In this document: piece after piece, positions 20,767-30,149 of the stretch
Position numbering within the stretch: the stretch's first letter is position 1
Layout: every line of letters starts with the position of its first letter
From: a virus
Strand: one strand, 5' to 3'
Virus record (IMG/VR): IMGVR_UViG_3300006990_000071
Location: 1-39,531 of that record
DNA length: 39,531 nt
Notes under the pieces: generated by a model
What the model was told of the DNA's origin: nothing
Database searches by the model: none
Seen by the model: the letters and a program-made list of their open reading frames with translations, nothing else
Translations under genes and position numbers: made by a program

Positions 20767-22599
20767 TTAAATAGGATACGGAGCACGAAGCGGAAACGTC
20801 TCATTATTAATTGTTTTTAAGTCTAAGCTTACATTAACAGTGCTTTGTTCAATCTCAATAATAATATTGTTTGCATCCGATATTCTTGGGTCTGATATCA
20901 ATAAGTCTCTTATTAGTGTTGCAAGATATGAGCTATCGTTAATCCTACTTAGATTTCTTAGTCCATATGTTTCAAATCCAGGGAGCTCTCCAGCTACTGT
21001 AAATAGTGCATTCTTTACTGCTTGTTTAACGTTATCTATACCACTTATTAATTCTATTTCTTGTAATCTATCGTTTAAAACAGCGTCATTATAGGGCATT
21101 CTAATGTCAAATCCTATTAAGTCACCTTCAGCAAGAAAAGGATTGTTCTCAATAAGCAGACTGTTTGGTATTAAAATCTTATCTCCGGGCTGAGGATAAT
21201 CACCTTGTGCATTTCTTCTAAAATCTCTCCAGCCGTTTAAGTCTTGTAAAAGTCTTGCATTAGCTGCTGTCCCTGTAATTTTAGTTGCGATTTGTATTAA
21301 ATCATCATACTTACTTATTTCATATGGTATAGTAAAACGTGTATCTATTTCACCACTACCATTATTACCGTTTTGATTAATAGAAGAAAGATTACTTTCG
21401 TTTGATAACCATTCACCCAGTCTATATTCAGAACCTGTATGTCTCTCGTTAAAATATTCTCTTGGGACAAATCCTCTTAGCACTTGACTATCATTTTGTA
21501 ATGCACTTAATGATGCAACAAATTGAGATGTTCTTGTATCTAATATGTCATCACCTGTTAGCGCTGGAGTATTTAACATACTTTGTGCAGTTTGTCTTAA
21601 CGAATGTTTAGTTGATGATAATGAAACTACATCTTCGCTTAAACCATCAAAATACTGATTAAACTCTTCAGAAGATGGATATAAAGATGTAACATCTTCA
21701 ACTGCTTTATTAAAGTCTGATACTACACCTGCAACATTTCTTGCTAAAGAGCCTGCAGTCTGCGGGATATCTTTAATCCTATTCATAGCAGAAGAAACAC
21801 TTCTTAAAGGTTTTCTTACTCTACTAACATAGTCATTAGATACATTGTCAATAACGTTAGAGACTGTGCCTATTGCTCCAGCTGCTGCATTAATATAAGC
21901 GTCTGCTGTATCTAAAGCATTTAATATTTTATTGCTATATGCTGAAGAATATGCATAATCATATGCTTTCAATACTAATTGATATGCTATATCGTGTTTA
22001 TTTGCTGCTGCATTTCTACTATATTGAAATCTCATAGGCTCTACGAACAAATGTAAGTCTTCTTGTATACATCTGACAACCATTTGAACAGAATTTGATG
22101 ATGCACCAGTTTGTGTAACCTTTTTAACGTATTCGTCTGGTGAAGTAATAAGTTTGTTTCTAATGCCGTAATCTAAATTAGAAAGCTCAGTATATCGTTT
22201 AAGAAACTCATCAAATTCTTTAAATGCGTCAAGACCTACTAAGTTTGATATGCCTCCATCACGTGTATATGATATACGTTGAGCAATACCACTTCGTCCT
22301 TCGAATGTTATTTCGTGAGACCTGATAGTATTTGCTTCTCTTATTACTCCACCTAATGTGTATGTAACGTTATGAGGATTTTGTCTGGCATAATTCATAG
22401 TTGACGGGTCGTAAGGAAAAGATATGACACTATCAACTTGACCACCTTTTCTTATTTCAAGATAGTATTTAGCTGGTATTCTTTGCAGCTGTCCCCAAAA
22501 AGAGTTAGGGTCTGCACCAAATCGATTAAAACCTGGGATTTCTTTACGTGCTCCGGGTATTTTTTTACCAGTTGTTAGAGACTTTGTGCTAAACATCAT
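20767..22599 (-). CDS. Composite baseplate protein: hub-adaptor domain, LysM-like and gp25-like wedge domain
   Basis: 610 aa. Residues ~30-205 are strand-rich, in the style of tail-tube-binding initiator proteins (RKGGQVDSVISFPYDPSTMN, RSHEITFEGRSG, LHLFVEPMRFQYS). A helical linker with many small residues follows. A LysM-like module lies at ~425-475 (KYDDLIQIATKITGTAANAR, then PQPGDKILIPNSLL). The last ~110 residues match gp25/W-like wedge proteins (DNVKQAVKNALFTVAGELPG, then LLISDPRISDANNIIIEIEQ). In most phages these are separate genes; here they are fused. The gp25-like part should bind the J-like protein encoded next. The start at 22599 has AAAGGAG upstream. Confidence 0.7.
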   Translation of the reverse strand: MMFSTKSLTTGKKIPGARKEIPGFNRFGADPNSFWGQLQRIPAKYYLEIRKGGQVDSVISFPYDPSTMNYARQNPHNVTYTLGGVIREANTIRSHEITFEGRSGIAQRISYTRDGGISNLVGLDAFKEFDEFLKRYTELSNLDYGIRNKLITSPDEYVKKVTQTGASSNSVQMVVRCIQEDLHLFVEPMRFQYSRNAAANKHDIAYQLVLKAYDYAYSSAYSNKILNALDTADAYINAAAGAIGTVSNVIDNVSNDYVSRVRKPLRSVSSAMNRIKDIPQTAGSLARNVAGVVSDFNKAVEDVTSLYPSSEEFNQYFDGLSEDVVSLSSTKHSLRQTAQSMLNTPALTGDDILDTRTSQFVASLSALQNDSQVLRGFVPREYFNERHTGSEYRLGEWLSNESNLSSINQNGNNGSGEIDTRFTIPYEISKYDDLIQIATKITGTAANARLLQDLNGWRDFRRNAQGDYPQPGDKILIPNSLLIENNPFLAEGDLIGFDIRMPYNDAVLNDRLQEIELISGIDNVKQAVKNALFTVAGELPGFETYGLRNLSRINDSSYLATLIRDLLISDPRISDANNIIIEIEQSTVNVSLDLKTINNETFPLRAPYPI

Positions 22600-22613
22600 T
22601 ACTCCTTTTATGT

Positions 22614-23480
22614 TTATCCTTTAAATGGTGTCTGAATGTATGGATTTAGTGCTTGTCTTGCATAATCCTTAGCTACTTCAGTTGTTGTTGATAAAGCAGT
22701 GCCTGCTCCTTCTCCTAAAGCTAATGTATCAGCTGCAGCTTGATTATCTTCTCGAGCGTTTGCATCTTCTAATTGTGCTAAAGGCTCATTAGGTGGCTGT
22801 AATGCTCTTGCTGCTGTTGCTGCAGTTGTATGCACACCTGCTGCTGCTACAAACTGTTGATTAACAATAGGAGTTGCATTTTGTATCCATTGTGAATGTT
22901 GATTTATTTTATCTTCTAATTCTTTTATATAAGCAAACAGATTGTCAATAAACTCAGACCCATCAAGCGTATTATCTTGAGTTTGTCCAAATCTACTTAC
23001 TCTTAATGCAGCATTTTCACCTAATTGCATTCTAATAGTTCTTTCGCTATCTATAACTATGCCGTTTAAGTGAGTTAAATTTATTTTATTGCCATCGTTA
23101 TATAAGACTAAATCTCTTACGTTGTATGATTTTCTATCACTATTATCATCAGCAACTGATAATCCTTGCTCAAATCCTATTTCAGCCGGCTTTAAAGCTC
23201 CTCCTATTGCAACAAGCGGTGCATTACTAAATGTTTTAAGACAGTAAACATATCCACCTATTTCTAAAGGTTGATGGACATATCCTGCGCCGTTTGTCCC
23301 ACCACAAAACAGAACATCTACGTTATGATGTAAAGTGCCATCATTAAGTAATACTGAAATGACAGGCTTTAAGTCAGTGGCTCTGGGCGCTATATTTTTT
23401 ATTTGTCCGACAACAACTTCTGGGTCTGATATTTCACCTATTTGTTGTCCTACAGATGCATATAGTGGTGCTTGTTTCAT
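22614..23480 (-). CDS. Baseplate spike/assembly protein (gpV-like)
   Basis: 288 aa. The N-terminal ~95 residues form an OB-like strand pattern (VVVGQIKNIAPRATDLKPVI, YVHQPLEIGGYVYCLKTF) ending in GGALK, as in gpV/gp45-type spike bases. It continues with strand and helix segments (DLVLYNDGNKINLTHLNGIV, TIRMQLGENAALRVSRFG), which resemble the later OB and beta-helix part. The C-terminal ~80 residues are Ala-rich helices without a clear His-containing spike tip. It lies between the hub gene and the composite wedge gene, the usual spike position. No lysozyme domain is present. A hub adaptor without the tip is the alternative. Confidence 0.6.
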   Translation of the reverse strand: MKQAPLYASVGQQIGEISDPEVVVGQIKNIAPRATDLKPVISVLLNDGTLHHNVDVLFCGGTNGAGYVHQPLEIGGYVYCLKTFSNAPLVAIGGALKPAEIGFEQGLSVADDNSDRKSYNVRDLVLYNDGNKINLTHLNGIVIDSERTIRMQLGENAALRVSRFGQTQDNTLDGSEFIDNLFAYIKELEDKINQHSQWIQNATPIVNQQFVAAAGVHTTAATAARALQPPNEPLAQLEDANAREDNQAAADTLALGEGAGTALSTTTEVAKDYARQALNPYIQTPFKG

Positions 23481-23481
23481 T

Positions 23482-26475
23482 TTACTGTCCTACTGTTTTT
23501 GTTTGTGATGGATTAGTTGAAGGTGTTTGATTTACTGTTATTGGTGTTATAAATCCTTCACCTACTATTTTTGTAAACGGTGCAGGTGTAAATCCTTTGA
23601 CTGCTGGTCGTTTATCTTTAGGTATGAAAACAAAATTGCCATCGGCGTGTTGATACCATTCGAAAAATCCATCATTGTCTAAATCAAGATATTGAGTTGC
23701 CGTTTTTGTGTCAAAAGATTTTGATATAACAGCATTTGTTGGAAGATTTGTAAAAGCTGAGAAGAAAGCTTCATTTCTTCTTTCTAAAGCTGCAGGGTCG
23801 CCATAACTACCCCATTCATCAGAATGAAATCTTACTGTGGACGCTGTGGCTTGATGCACTTTTGTCTGTGGCTGTTGTTGTGGTCTTCGAGGTGAAACTG
23901 GGCGTTTTTCAACTGTTGATGTAATAGCTTGTTGTTTTTGCTCTCCTTCGAACGAAATAGTTCTATATGCTGGAAGCTCAGGTATAATGCCACCCCAAGA
24001 GCCTCTTGAATAAGATATAATAGACCTTGCAAGAATATTACCTGTAATTGGGTCTGTTTGAAGGTCATAGCTTATTTGATTAACATAACATATAAAGTAA
24101 TTCATTCTATCTGACTTAACATTCATAAACTCTGTGTTAGCTTTGTCACTGAAGTTAACAGCTATCCAGCAACCTTGTTTAATAGCGTAAGTTGTCTCAA
24201 GAAATATTATTAATGTGCCTTCAGCATATTTAGAGCCATCACCCATTGTCATATATAAACGTTCAGCTGTTGAATTGCTTTCATTAACAGCACCTTTTTC
24301 TTTAGGTGATAAAGTCTGGAATGGATAGTTAGTTTGATAGTATCTTAATCCATAACGGCTTGCATCATAAACGTTAATATAAGGCTCAGTTAATATATCA
24401 CCTGCTTTAGGGTCAATTAGAGAATAAGGATGCATAACTTGCACACCATTAACTCTAACACTTTCGTTATAAGAAAAATTAAAGTCTATAACATCTCTAA
24501 ATGGTAAAACTGGCATATAAGTTAAATCTGGAAAATATTCTTTTACTTTTTCAGGAGCTTCGTTTTGCAATTTAACATTAGAATTGTTTATGACACTATC
24601 AATACTCATAAACCCTTCTTGATTTTCTCTTAACATTTCGCTCTGAGGTGTGTATGTTATATTTCTATAGTATGGCTCGTTTTGTCCCTTCGCAGTTTTA
24701 GGTGGTTCTGATGAGAATATTCTTTGATAATTTTGATATTCAGCATTTAAGCTGTCCTTGTTTATCTGAATATATGGGTGCATTGGCTTTTTTCTATAAA
24801 TAAGAGCAACGATGCCACCTAATTTTCTTTCATAGTCATTAGCAGCTGCATACCATCTTTTGTTTGTTATAGGTATAATGACTGGGAATAACTCGTGTGT
24901 TTTATCATCAGGCTGAAATGTTGATATGCAAGCTCCCCATATTGTTTGACCTTTAGAATATAGATTATTTATTTTATTTAAGTTTTCGCTAAATAGAGGT
25001 TTTGCTGCTAATCCTTGCACCCAAGGAAATTGATTAAGGTCTTCACTCTGAATATTAGAAGGAAAGTCTTGAGTTGATGAGATAACGCGTATAACATCAC
25101 CTATTCTTTGCTCAAAACCTTCAGTAAACTCACCACTTGTTGGCAACTTAGCTTCACCTCTGACTAACTCTTCTTGTAAAAGTCTTGCAGCAACAGTTGT
25201 ATCACCCGGTGCAGTTCTTTGAGTTGCAAATTCTTGGTCGCTATCACCTATTTCTACATCTCTATATTGAACAGCTCTATTAACTTCTCTACTTTGAAAA
25301 ACTCCAGGCTTAGTTGGGTCAGGATTTTTAGTAACTTCGTCTAAGATTGCTAATATGTCTTTGCCTATTTGTTTAATCTTCTTTTCAGAAACACCTTGTG
25401 TCCTTAGAAGTCTGATATAACTAACAGCACCTTTGTCTAATTCTTTTTCAATATCAGCCACCCATTGTTCTAACGTAAACTTTGCTGTTAGAGATGTGGG
25501 AAACTTAGGATAACCTAAAAACGTTAAAACGTCCTTTAAATCCTTGCCATTGTCCTTACGTATTATACTACCATCAACTACTAACTGAAGAAATTGATTA
25601 TATAGGTCATTATCAAAGAAAAATTCTGATACTAAATCACCTTTTGTCTCTGTCTGACGTTTTGTGCTAAAACTTCTTGTAAATGCTCTTCTCTTAGGAC
25701 TATCAGCAGGGACGCCTAAGGCATCTAAGCTTCTATTGATTTGCCCAAAGTCTTTTCTAATACGTGGGTCTTCAGGTCCTAATGATTTATGGACTGTGGG
25801 TGAAACAACATATTGACCTGTTATTAGTGGCGAAATAAATGAGCCACAAGCAAGTGTCAAATTAGTCATTATCAGTCCCGTATTTGTATCTGTTGTTAAG
25901 GAATAACTAATATTTGTAATAACAAGTAAATGTGTTAAAAAGTGCTCACTGCGTAAAAGTGGGTCATCTATTTTATTATTAGACGTTGGAGCACTTTTTT
26001 GTCTGATAGAAATAAATCCACCAGTATCTAATCTGCCTCCACCGTTTTTAAATAAAACTTGAATATGCTCAAAAGGTAATTTAAGATTTATTGTTGCTGT
26101 TGTATATGGAGCATCAATGATTTCATTTACTGATAGATTTGTTATAAAAGGTGTTAAAGGGAGCGGAATAGGAATATCGTGATTATGATACATTACAGAA
26201 AATTTAGCACCAAAATCTGTTTTATCTACTTTTAAGTATTCTTTAACTTTCTGCACCATCCATTGAATAAGTGTAACAATACTTTGTCCGTGTTTACCAC
26301 CTTGCTTATCTCTAAGTTTAGCAGCATCTGCTACTGGAAAAGGTTGTCTTTGACTTGCTGGAAGTGTGCCTTGTTCATCTACAGGTGTAACAGGTTCGCC
26401 ATTTCGATGAGTAACAGTAAAAACAGCAGTGCTGCCTCCGCTACCTCCTGATGATGGTTGATTTTGTGTTGCCAT
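23482..26475 (-). CDS. Large baseplate hub protein, 997 aa
   Basis: 997 aa, far longer than simple gpD-type hubs (about 350-400 aa). The N-terminus is a Gly/Ser-rich linker; residues ~85-215 have the beta-rich pattern of hub domain 1 (PFITNLSVNEIIDAPYTTAT, SISYSLTTDTNTGLIMTN-like). A long insertion with helices (~220-500) follows. The second half returns to hub-like strands (YFICYVNQISYDLQTDPITG, ILARSIISYSRGSWG). The C-terminal ~150 residues contain a small domain with a DxDNDGF-type turn (YLDLDNDGFFEWYQ) and a Pro-rich end. It should form the centre of the baseplate between tape measure and spike. A peptidoglycan hydrolase domain in the insertion cannot be excluded but no catalytic motif was found. 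Confidence 0.6.
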   Translation of the reverse strand: MATQNQPSSGGSGGSTAVFTVTHRNGEPVTPVDEQGTLPASQRQPFPVADAAKLRDKQGGKHGQSIVTLIQWMVQKVKEYLKVDKTDFGAKFSVMYHNHDIPIPLPLTPFITNLSVNEIIDAPYTTATINLKLPFEHIQVLFKNGGGRLDTGGFISIRQKSAPTSNNKIDDPLLRSEHFLTHLLVITNISYSLTTDTNTGLIMTNLTLACGSFISPLITGQYVVSPTVHKSLGPEDPRIRKDFGQINRSLDALGVPADSPKRRAFTRSFSTKRQTETKGDLVSEFFFDNDLYNQFLQLVVDGSIIRKDNGKDLKDVLTFLGYPKFPTSLTAKFTLEQWVADIEKELDKGAVSYIRLLRTQGVSEKKIKQIGKDILAILDEVTKNPDPTKPGVFQSREVNRAVQYRDVEIGDSDQEFATQRTAPGDTTVAARLLQEELVRGEAKLPTSGEFTEGFEQRIGDVIRVISSTQDFPSNIQSEDLNQFPWVQGLAAKPLFSENLNKINNLYSKGQTIWGACISTFQPDDKTHELFPVIIPITNKRWYAAANDYERKLGGIVALIYRKKPMHPYIQINKDSLNAEYQNYQRIFSSEPPKTAKGQNEPYYRNITYTPQSEMLRENQEGFMSIDSVINNSNVKLQNEAPEKVKEYFPDLTYMPVLPFRDVIDFNFSYNESVRVNGVQVMHPYSLIDPKAGDILTEPYINVYDASRYGLRYYQTNYPFQTLSPKEKGAVNESNSTAERLYMTMGDGSKYAEGTLIIFLETTYAIKQGCWIAVNFSDKANTEFMNVKSDRMNYFICYVNQISYDLQTDPITGNILARSIISYSRGSWGGIIPELPAYRTISFEGEQKQQAITSTVEKRPVSPRRPQQQPQTKVHQATASTVRFHSDEWGSYGDPAALERRNEAFFSAFTNLPTNAVISKSFDTKTATQYLDLDNDGFFEWYQHADGNFVFIPKDKRPAVKGFTPAPFTKIVGEGFITPITVNQTPSTNPSQTKTVGQ

Positions 26476-26487
26476 TTATTCTCTCCC

Positions 26488-28515
26488 TTAAATTGATGGT
26501 ATTTGTTTACCTTTAGGCAATTTCTTATTAATTGCTTTTATTAACTCGTTCATCGTTTTAACTAAATCACCTGAGGTCTGCTCAAAAACTGTATTTAAAG
26601 ATAATACTGCGTTTGTATGTGCTTTTTGAAGCTCAGCATTGTCAAATAATTGTTTTTGAAGAGCATTGTTCGAGTCAACAAGAGTTGTAACTTTGTCTAT
26701 ATTGTCATATGTTTGCTTAACTCTTTCAAACTGTCCCGCAGCTTGCTTTGACGTGATTTTCATTTTTGAACCAGGGCCACCTTTTCTTACAGCAGCTCTA
26801 CCTGCTATAATATCTGATGTTATTCTGGCACTACCTGCTGCTTGTGTATCGTCTAAAGCAAACTGAATTTGTGCTTCATCTAATCCCTCACCTAACAATC
26901 TTGCTTGTATGACATCCTCAGACATACCTGCTTCTCTCATTTGCTGGACTTTTTGTTGTGGTGTGCGAGCTCTGCTAAGTCTATTAGCTTCTCTCATTAT
27001 TTGAACACCACTTGCTCCAGCACCTAAGTTTTGTCTTGCAGCTCTAACATCCATAGCAAACCCAAGATTATCAGCCATACCTCCAAACATTCTACCCATT
27101 TGACCAGAAGTGCCTTCAAACATTTGCTGATGTGTCATAAATGACCTGTTTATTGCATTCTGAAAACCTTTAAATGATGTGGGATTGCCATCTTGATTTT
27201 CAAATCCCATAGCTTCTTCGAATAATCTTCTACGACCTCCTGTCATACCAAACATATTTGCTTGTTGTCCTAAAGCTTTCATACTTTCTGTAAGAACGTT
27301 CATACCTCGAGCACCTAATTGATTACCTGCACCAAAGTTAGCAATATTACTTATGGCACCACCTATTAATCCTCGAGCTCCACTACCCCTCATCTGCATT
27401 TCTTGTATGCCACCTAAAACAGTTGAGCCAAAACCTACGTTTTTAAATTTAAAAATATCACCAACTGTAAAGCTTTTCTCTAAAGCATCACGTCCAGTGC
27501 CACCTATTCTATTAGTCCTAAATCCACCTGTTGTATATACGTCTAAGATGTTCTCCATAGCCATTTCAGGTGAATATCCATATTTCGCTGCCATCCCCCC
27601 ACCATTTGCAGTCGCGACCATATTTGCAACTCCACCAAAGCCGCCACCAATAGAAGCACTTGTTCTAAAAGCCATTCTTTCAAGGCCAGCCATTTGACTT
27701 GCTCTATGTTCTAAAACAGCAGCATCCTGTGCCTTTTCAGCGCCAAGTCCAAAAGGAAGATTACTAAAAATGCCACTAACAGTTGTCCCAGCACCTATTT
27801 GACCGATGCCTAAAAGGTGTTTACCAATTGTTGATGAAATACCACCTAATTCTCTAACAGCCTTAGGTATTTTAAACTCAAATAAGTTTTTAGGTCCTCC
27901 AAATCTGTGTAATGGATTAGGTATTTTAAAGTCTGGGATGTGTTTAGCACCAAGACCTAAACCCAACATTAATCCACCCACTATAGGCTGCGACATTTTT
28001 GAACCTGAATTTGGGTCATCTGGGAAATCTCCGTCATCACCTCCACCACCGCGGCCTCCGCCTCCTCCACGTATTTTAGGGTCTTTCTGAAGGTTTAACT
28101 GCTCGAATATACCCATTGGGTCTCCGCCACCGGCTCCGCCACCCATAGAGCCCATACCAAATCCACCTCCACTTTTGCCCATAGCTGCTGCTAATTTATT
28201 TAATGCACCTACAAGTTTATTGTTGCTTGCAATAAGTTTATTTATAGAGCTACTAAGACCTGCCATCCCTCCGCCACTTTGGCCTCCACCAGGGCCGGAC
28301 ATCATAGGTAATTTAGAAGCAGCAGCACCTGCAGCACCACTCATAGCGAATGGATTAGTCGCACCTGCGGCTGCCAGATTATTTTGACCTCCAAATTGAG
28401 CACCACTAAAGTCAGGCATCTTAGGCCCTGCTTGACCAAAGGCTGATAGAGCGTCTAATGCTCCTTGGGGTGCAGCGTTTTTATTTGCACTCCCTAATAA
28501 TGACAAGGCATCCAT
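26488..28515 (-). CDS. Tape measure protein
   Basis: 675 aa. The first ~200 residues are Gly, Ala and Met rich low complexity (GGGMAGLSSSINKLIASNNK, GKSGGGFGMGSMGGGAGGGD) with an early Leu/Asn helix. It is followed by hydrophobic and helical stretches typical of tape measures. A helix-rich end (LQKQLFDNAELQKAHTNAVL) follows, with about 30 Gly-rich residues around PGSKMKI. It directly follows the frameshifted chaperone gene, the diagnostic position. At about 0.15 nm per residue it would set a tail of about 100 nm, a rough figure because the N-terminus may not be extended. No peptidase domain is visible. Confidence 0.8.
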   Translation of the reverse strand: MDALSLLGSANKNAAPQGALDALSAFGQAGPKMPDFSGAQFGGQNNLAAAGATNPFAMSGAAGAAASKLPMMSGPGGGQSGGGMAGLSSSINKLIASNNKLVGALNKLAAAMGKSGGGFGMGSMGGGAGGGDPMGIFEQLNLQKDPKIRGGGGGRGGGGDDGDFPDDPNSGSKMSQPIVGGLMLGLGLGAKHIPDFKIPNPLHRFGGPKNLFEFKIPKAVRELGGISSTIGKHLLGIGQIGAGTTVSGIFSNLPFGLGAEKAQDAAVLEHRASQMAGLERMAFRTSASIGGGFGGVANMVATANGGGMAAKYGYSPEMAMENILDVYTTGGFRTNRIGGTGRDALEKSFTVGDIFKFKNVGFGSTVLGGIQEMQMRGSGARGLIGGAISNIANFGAGNQLGARGMNVLTESMKALGQQANMFGMTGGRRRLFEEAMGFENQDGNPTSFKGFQNAINRSFMTHQQMFEGTSGQMGRMFGGMADNLGFAMDVRAARQNLGAGASGVQIMREANRLSRARTPQQKVQQMREAGMSEDVIQARLLGEGLDEAQIQFALDDTQAAGSARITSDIIAGRAAVRKGGPGSKMKITSKQAAGQFERVKQTYDNIDKVTTLVDSNNALQKQLFDNAELQKAHTNAVLSLNTVFEQTSGDLVKTMNELIKAINKKLPKGKQIPSI

Positions 28516-28525
28516 ATAATAACTC

Positions 28526-28894
28526 CTATTGGTATTTCTTTAGCATATCCATTAATGAACTGTTATCACCTTCTGCGAAAGCTTTCTCCATTTCAAATAT
28601 TGATTGTTCAGCAACAATTTCATCTTTGATACTTTCAATGTCAATATTCTCTTCGTCTGAAGTTTTCTTAGGTGCAGCTTTAAGTTTAATGATTTCTTTC
28701 TTTTTAAGTTGTTCTTTGGATTTACTTTTAAAGTCTCTCCATAATATGTCAAATTGCTCGTTCTCTAAAGACAGTAAAGAGAACTCTAAATTCTCCCAAC
28801 AAGTGATATTTTCTGTATCTAATACAGGCAAAGCTGAGTGTTCGAGTTTAGTCCTTACCAAAACGAAAGCGGGGTTTGCTCTCTGTTTCTTCAT
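28526..28894 (-). CDS. Tail assembly chaperone, C-terminal (frameshifted) part
   Basis: 122 codons from the first ATG of this frame at 28894, overlapping the preceding chaperone ORF by 47 nt in the +1 frame. GAGG directly abuts the ATG, with no usable spacing, so independent initiation is doubtful. The frame is open well upstream of the ATG. A +1 shift within the overlap would give a 268-aa fusion regardless of the exact site. The sequence is charged and helical (KEQLKKKEIIKLKAAPKKTS, IFEMEKAFAEGDNSSLMDML), as in the GT-type extension that binds the tape measure protein. This arrangement (short form plus extended form just before the tape measure) is the rule in tailed phages. Confidence 0.75.
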   Translation of the reverse strand: MKKQRANPAFVLVRTKLEHSALPVLDTENITCWENLEFSLLSLENEQFDILWRDFKSKSKEQLKKKEIIKLKAAPKKTSDEENIDIESIKDEIVAEQSIFEMEKAFAEGDNSSLMDMLKKYQ

Positions 28895-29333
28895 CCTCGG
28901 GACTATTGTTTCGAAAAAATGCGCCTTCGTGCTGAAGAAGCCTCCCTCCTAACTCAAAACAAAACTCTAAGTCTTCTCCTGCTGCTTCTAATACCCAACT
29001 TGGTGGTGCGTCGAGCTGACAAACAATACGCGCAACGCATAAATGTCTATTTTTAGTCTCATAAGGTAATCTATCAAAATAAACACCATCAGATAGAGCT
29101 GATAATACTCTTTCATACTCTAAACGAGACTTACTGTTCATAACTTTAGAAATAAGTTTACATTTCTTTATTGTGCCATCATCAAGCATATATTCAAGAG
29201 GAAACTCTTTTACTCTTGGCTCAAAAGTATTGTCTTCTTCGCTGATTTGTGATGTTTTCTTTTGCTTTTTAATTTCAGTAATGCTCGGTGCTTCTGCACT
29301 GTCTACTTCTTCTTTAAGTTTATTTAAATCCAT
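28848..29333 (-). CDS. Tail assembly chaperone, N-terminal part
   Basis: 161 aa. The N-terminal ~45 residues are charged (LNKLKEEVDSAEAPSITEIK). A compact domain follows (FPLEYMLDDGTIKKCKLISK, YERVLSALSDGVYFDRLPY, HLCVARIVCQLDAPPSWVLE), in which the central region resembles P2/Mu-type chaperone ORFs that read 'L..G......L.......A.I...i..pP.W...a'. It is located after the tube gene and before the tape measure. The short product keeps the tape measure soluble; the frameshifted form bridges to tail tube assembly. It is preceded by its own promoter (29350-29379). Confidence 0.75.
   Translation of the reverse strand: MDLNKLKEEVDSAEAPSITEIKKQKKTSQISEEDNTFEPRVKEFPLEYMLDDGTIKKCKLISKVMNSKSRLEYERVLSALSDGVYFDRLPYETKNRHLCVARIVCQLDAPPSWVLEAAGEDLEFCFELGGRLLQHEGAFFRNNSPEDEETESKPRFRFGKD
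28871..28919 (-). promoter_or_regulatory. Candidate +1 programmed frameshift sites in the chaperone overlap
   Basis: Two slip-prone sites are in the right frame. TTT-TTT-C (28919-28913) is followed in-frame by the rare Arg codon CGA, where a Phe tRNA could slip from UUU to UUC. CCC-C (28874-28871) is where a Pro tRNA could slip +1. Either leads directly from the 28848-29333 frame into the 28526-28894 frame. A -2 shift, as in phage Mu, would also join the frames. Confidence 0.5.
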
Positions 29334-29349
29334 TTTGCTACTCCCAGAT

Positions 29350-29379
29350 TTTATATTACTATATATAATTATATGTCAA
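29350..29379 (-). promoter_or_regulatory. Promoter for the chaperone/tape measure/baseplate genes
   Basis: Leftward TTGACA (29379-29374) and TATAAA (29355-29350) with an 18-nt spacer. A TATATATAGTAATA stretch lies inside the spacer and repeats the core of the promoter block at 2311-2336. It follows the terminator at 29488-29548. Confidence 0.65.
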
Positions 29380-29487
29380 ATCGCGTTTTTTTTATTTTAT
29401 TTGCTATGTTTATTACAATATTGTGGATTTGACTTAATAAGTTGTATGTTTTTGATGTCGCAACGAATACTTTTATTACTTTTATTA

Positions 29488-29548
29488 AATAAAAAAATAC
29501 CGATTAAATTGATACACAGAATAACGTGCAGCAACTTAGCCGGTATTT
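29488..29548 (-). terminator. Terminator after the sheath/tube genes
   Basis: Minus-strand AAATACCG (29548-29541) pairs with CGGTATTT (29502-29495), followed by a T tract of at least seven. The loop is 38 nt, unusually long for a simple terminator, and may fold further. It separates the abundantly needed tube and sheath transcript from the downstream baseplate genes. Confidence 0.7.
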
Positions 29549-29610
29549 AAGTATATATTTATAGGTGATTTCGTAAATATATAAACAGAGATAAACGTCG
29601 TTTCTTTATA

Positions 29611-30138
29611 TTATGCTTCTATGCCATCAGGGTGTCTGATAAGATAGAGTGCGTCAACAGAGACCTGCACACCCATAAGTGAGCCACGGTCAACAACGAT
29701 GCTTTGTGATGATGGACGACATCCCACAACTGTATAAATCTTACGGTCTTCATCTTGAATACTGCCGTCAGCTTCGCCTGGTGCAGCACTGTCGTAAATC
29801 TCTAAGTCGAATGCTGAAGATGAAAGTGCATTGTCAGTTCTTGCAGAAGCTGTTGGATTTTGTCCTTCAGCAACTTGCTCAGTTGTAATCATTGAGCTTT
29901 CATCTACTTCTTCGGCCTCAACAAGTCCGTTGTTAGAATTAGTTTTAAAAATACGTATAAAGTTAATAGTTGCTGTAACGATGCGTGAAATAGGTGTAAT
30001 CTCTCGACTATCAATAAAACCTAAACTCTCTACACGTCCATTAAGCTGACTTTCTTGTATAGAAATGCCTGTTGCATATCCACATACTTTGCCGTCGACC
30101 TTAACTATTGCTTTAGCTCCTGTAATTATGTTTGCCAT
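29611..30138 (-). CDS. Tail tube protein
   Basis: 175 aa, beta-rich (AIVKVDGKVCGYATGISIQE, LGFIDSREITPISRIVTATI, KIYTVVGCRPSSQSIVVDRG). It starts with the usual 'agvk.kVdG..iGyat.i.i.' tube pattern and sits directly after the sheath gene and before the chaperone. Its hexamers stack to form the inner tail tube. The length is normal for myophage tubes (~140-200 aa). Codon use is richer in G/C at third positions than in the surrounding small genes, consistent with high expression. The ribosome site is GGAG before 30138. Confidence 0.85.
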   Translation of the reverse strand: MANIITGAKAIVKVDGKVCGYATGISIQESQLNGRVESLGFIDSREITPISRIVTATINFIRIFKTNSNNGLVEAEEVDESSMITTEQVAEGQNPTASARTDNALSSSAFDLEIYDSAAPGEADGSIQDEDRKIYTVVGCRPSSQSIVVDRGSLMGVQVSVDALYLIRHPDGIEA

Positions 30139-30149
30139 TGTTTATCTCC

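Noticed and set aside
27806-28090. Plus-strand Pro-rich frame
   Set aside because: Mirror image of the Gly-rich tape measure segment (GGN codons read as Pro-type codons on the other strand).
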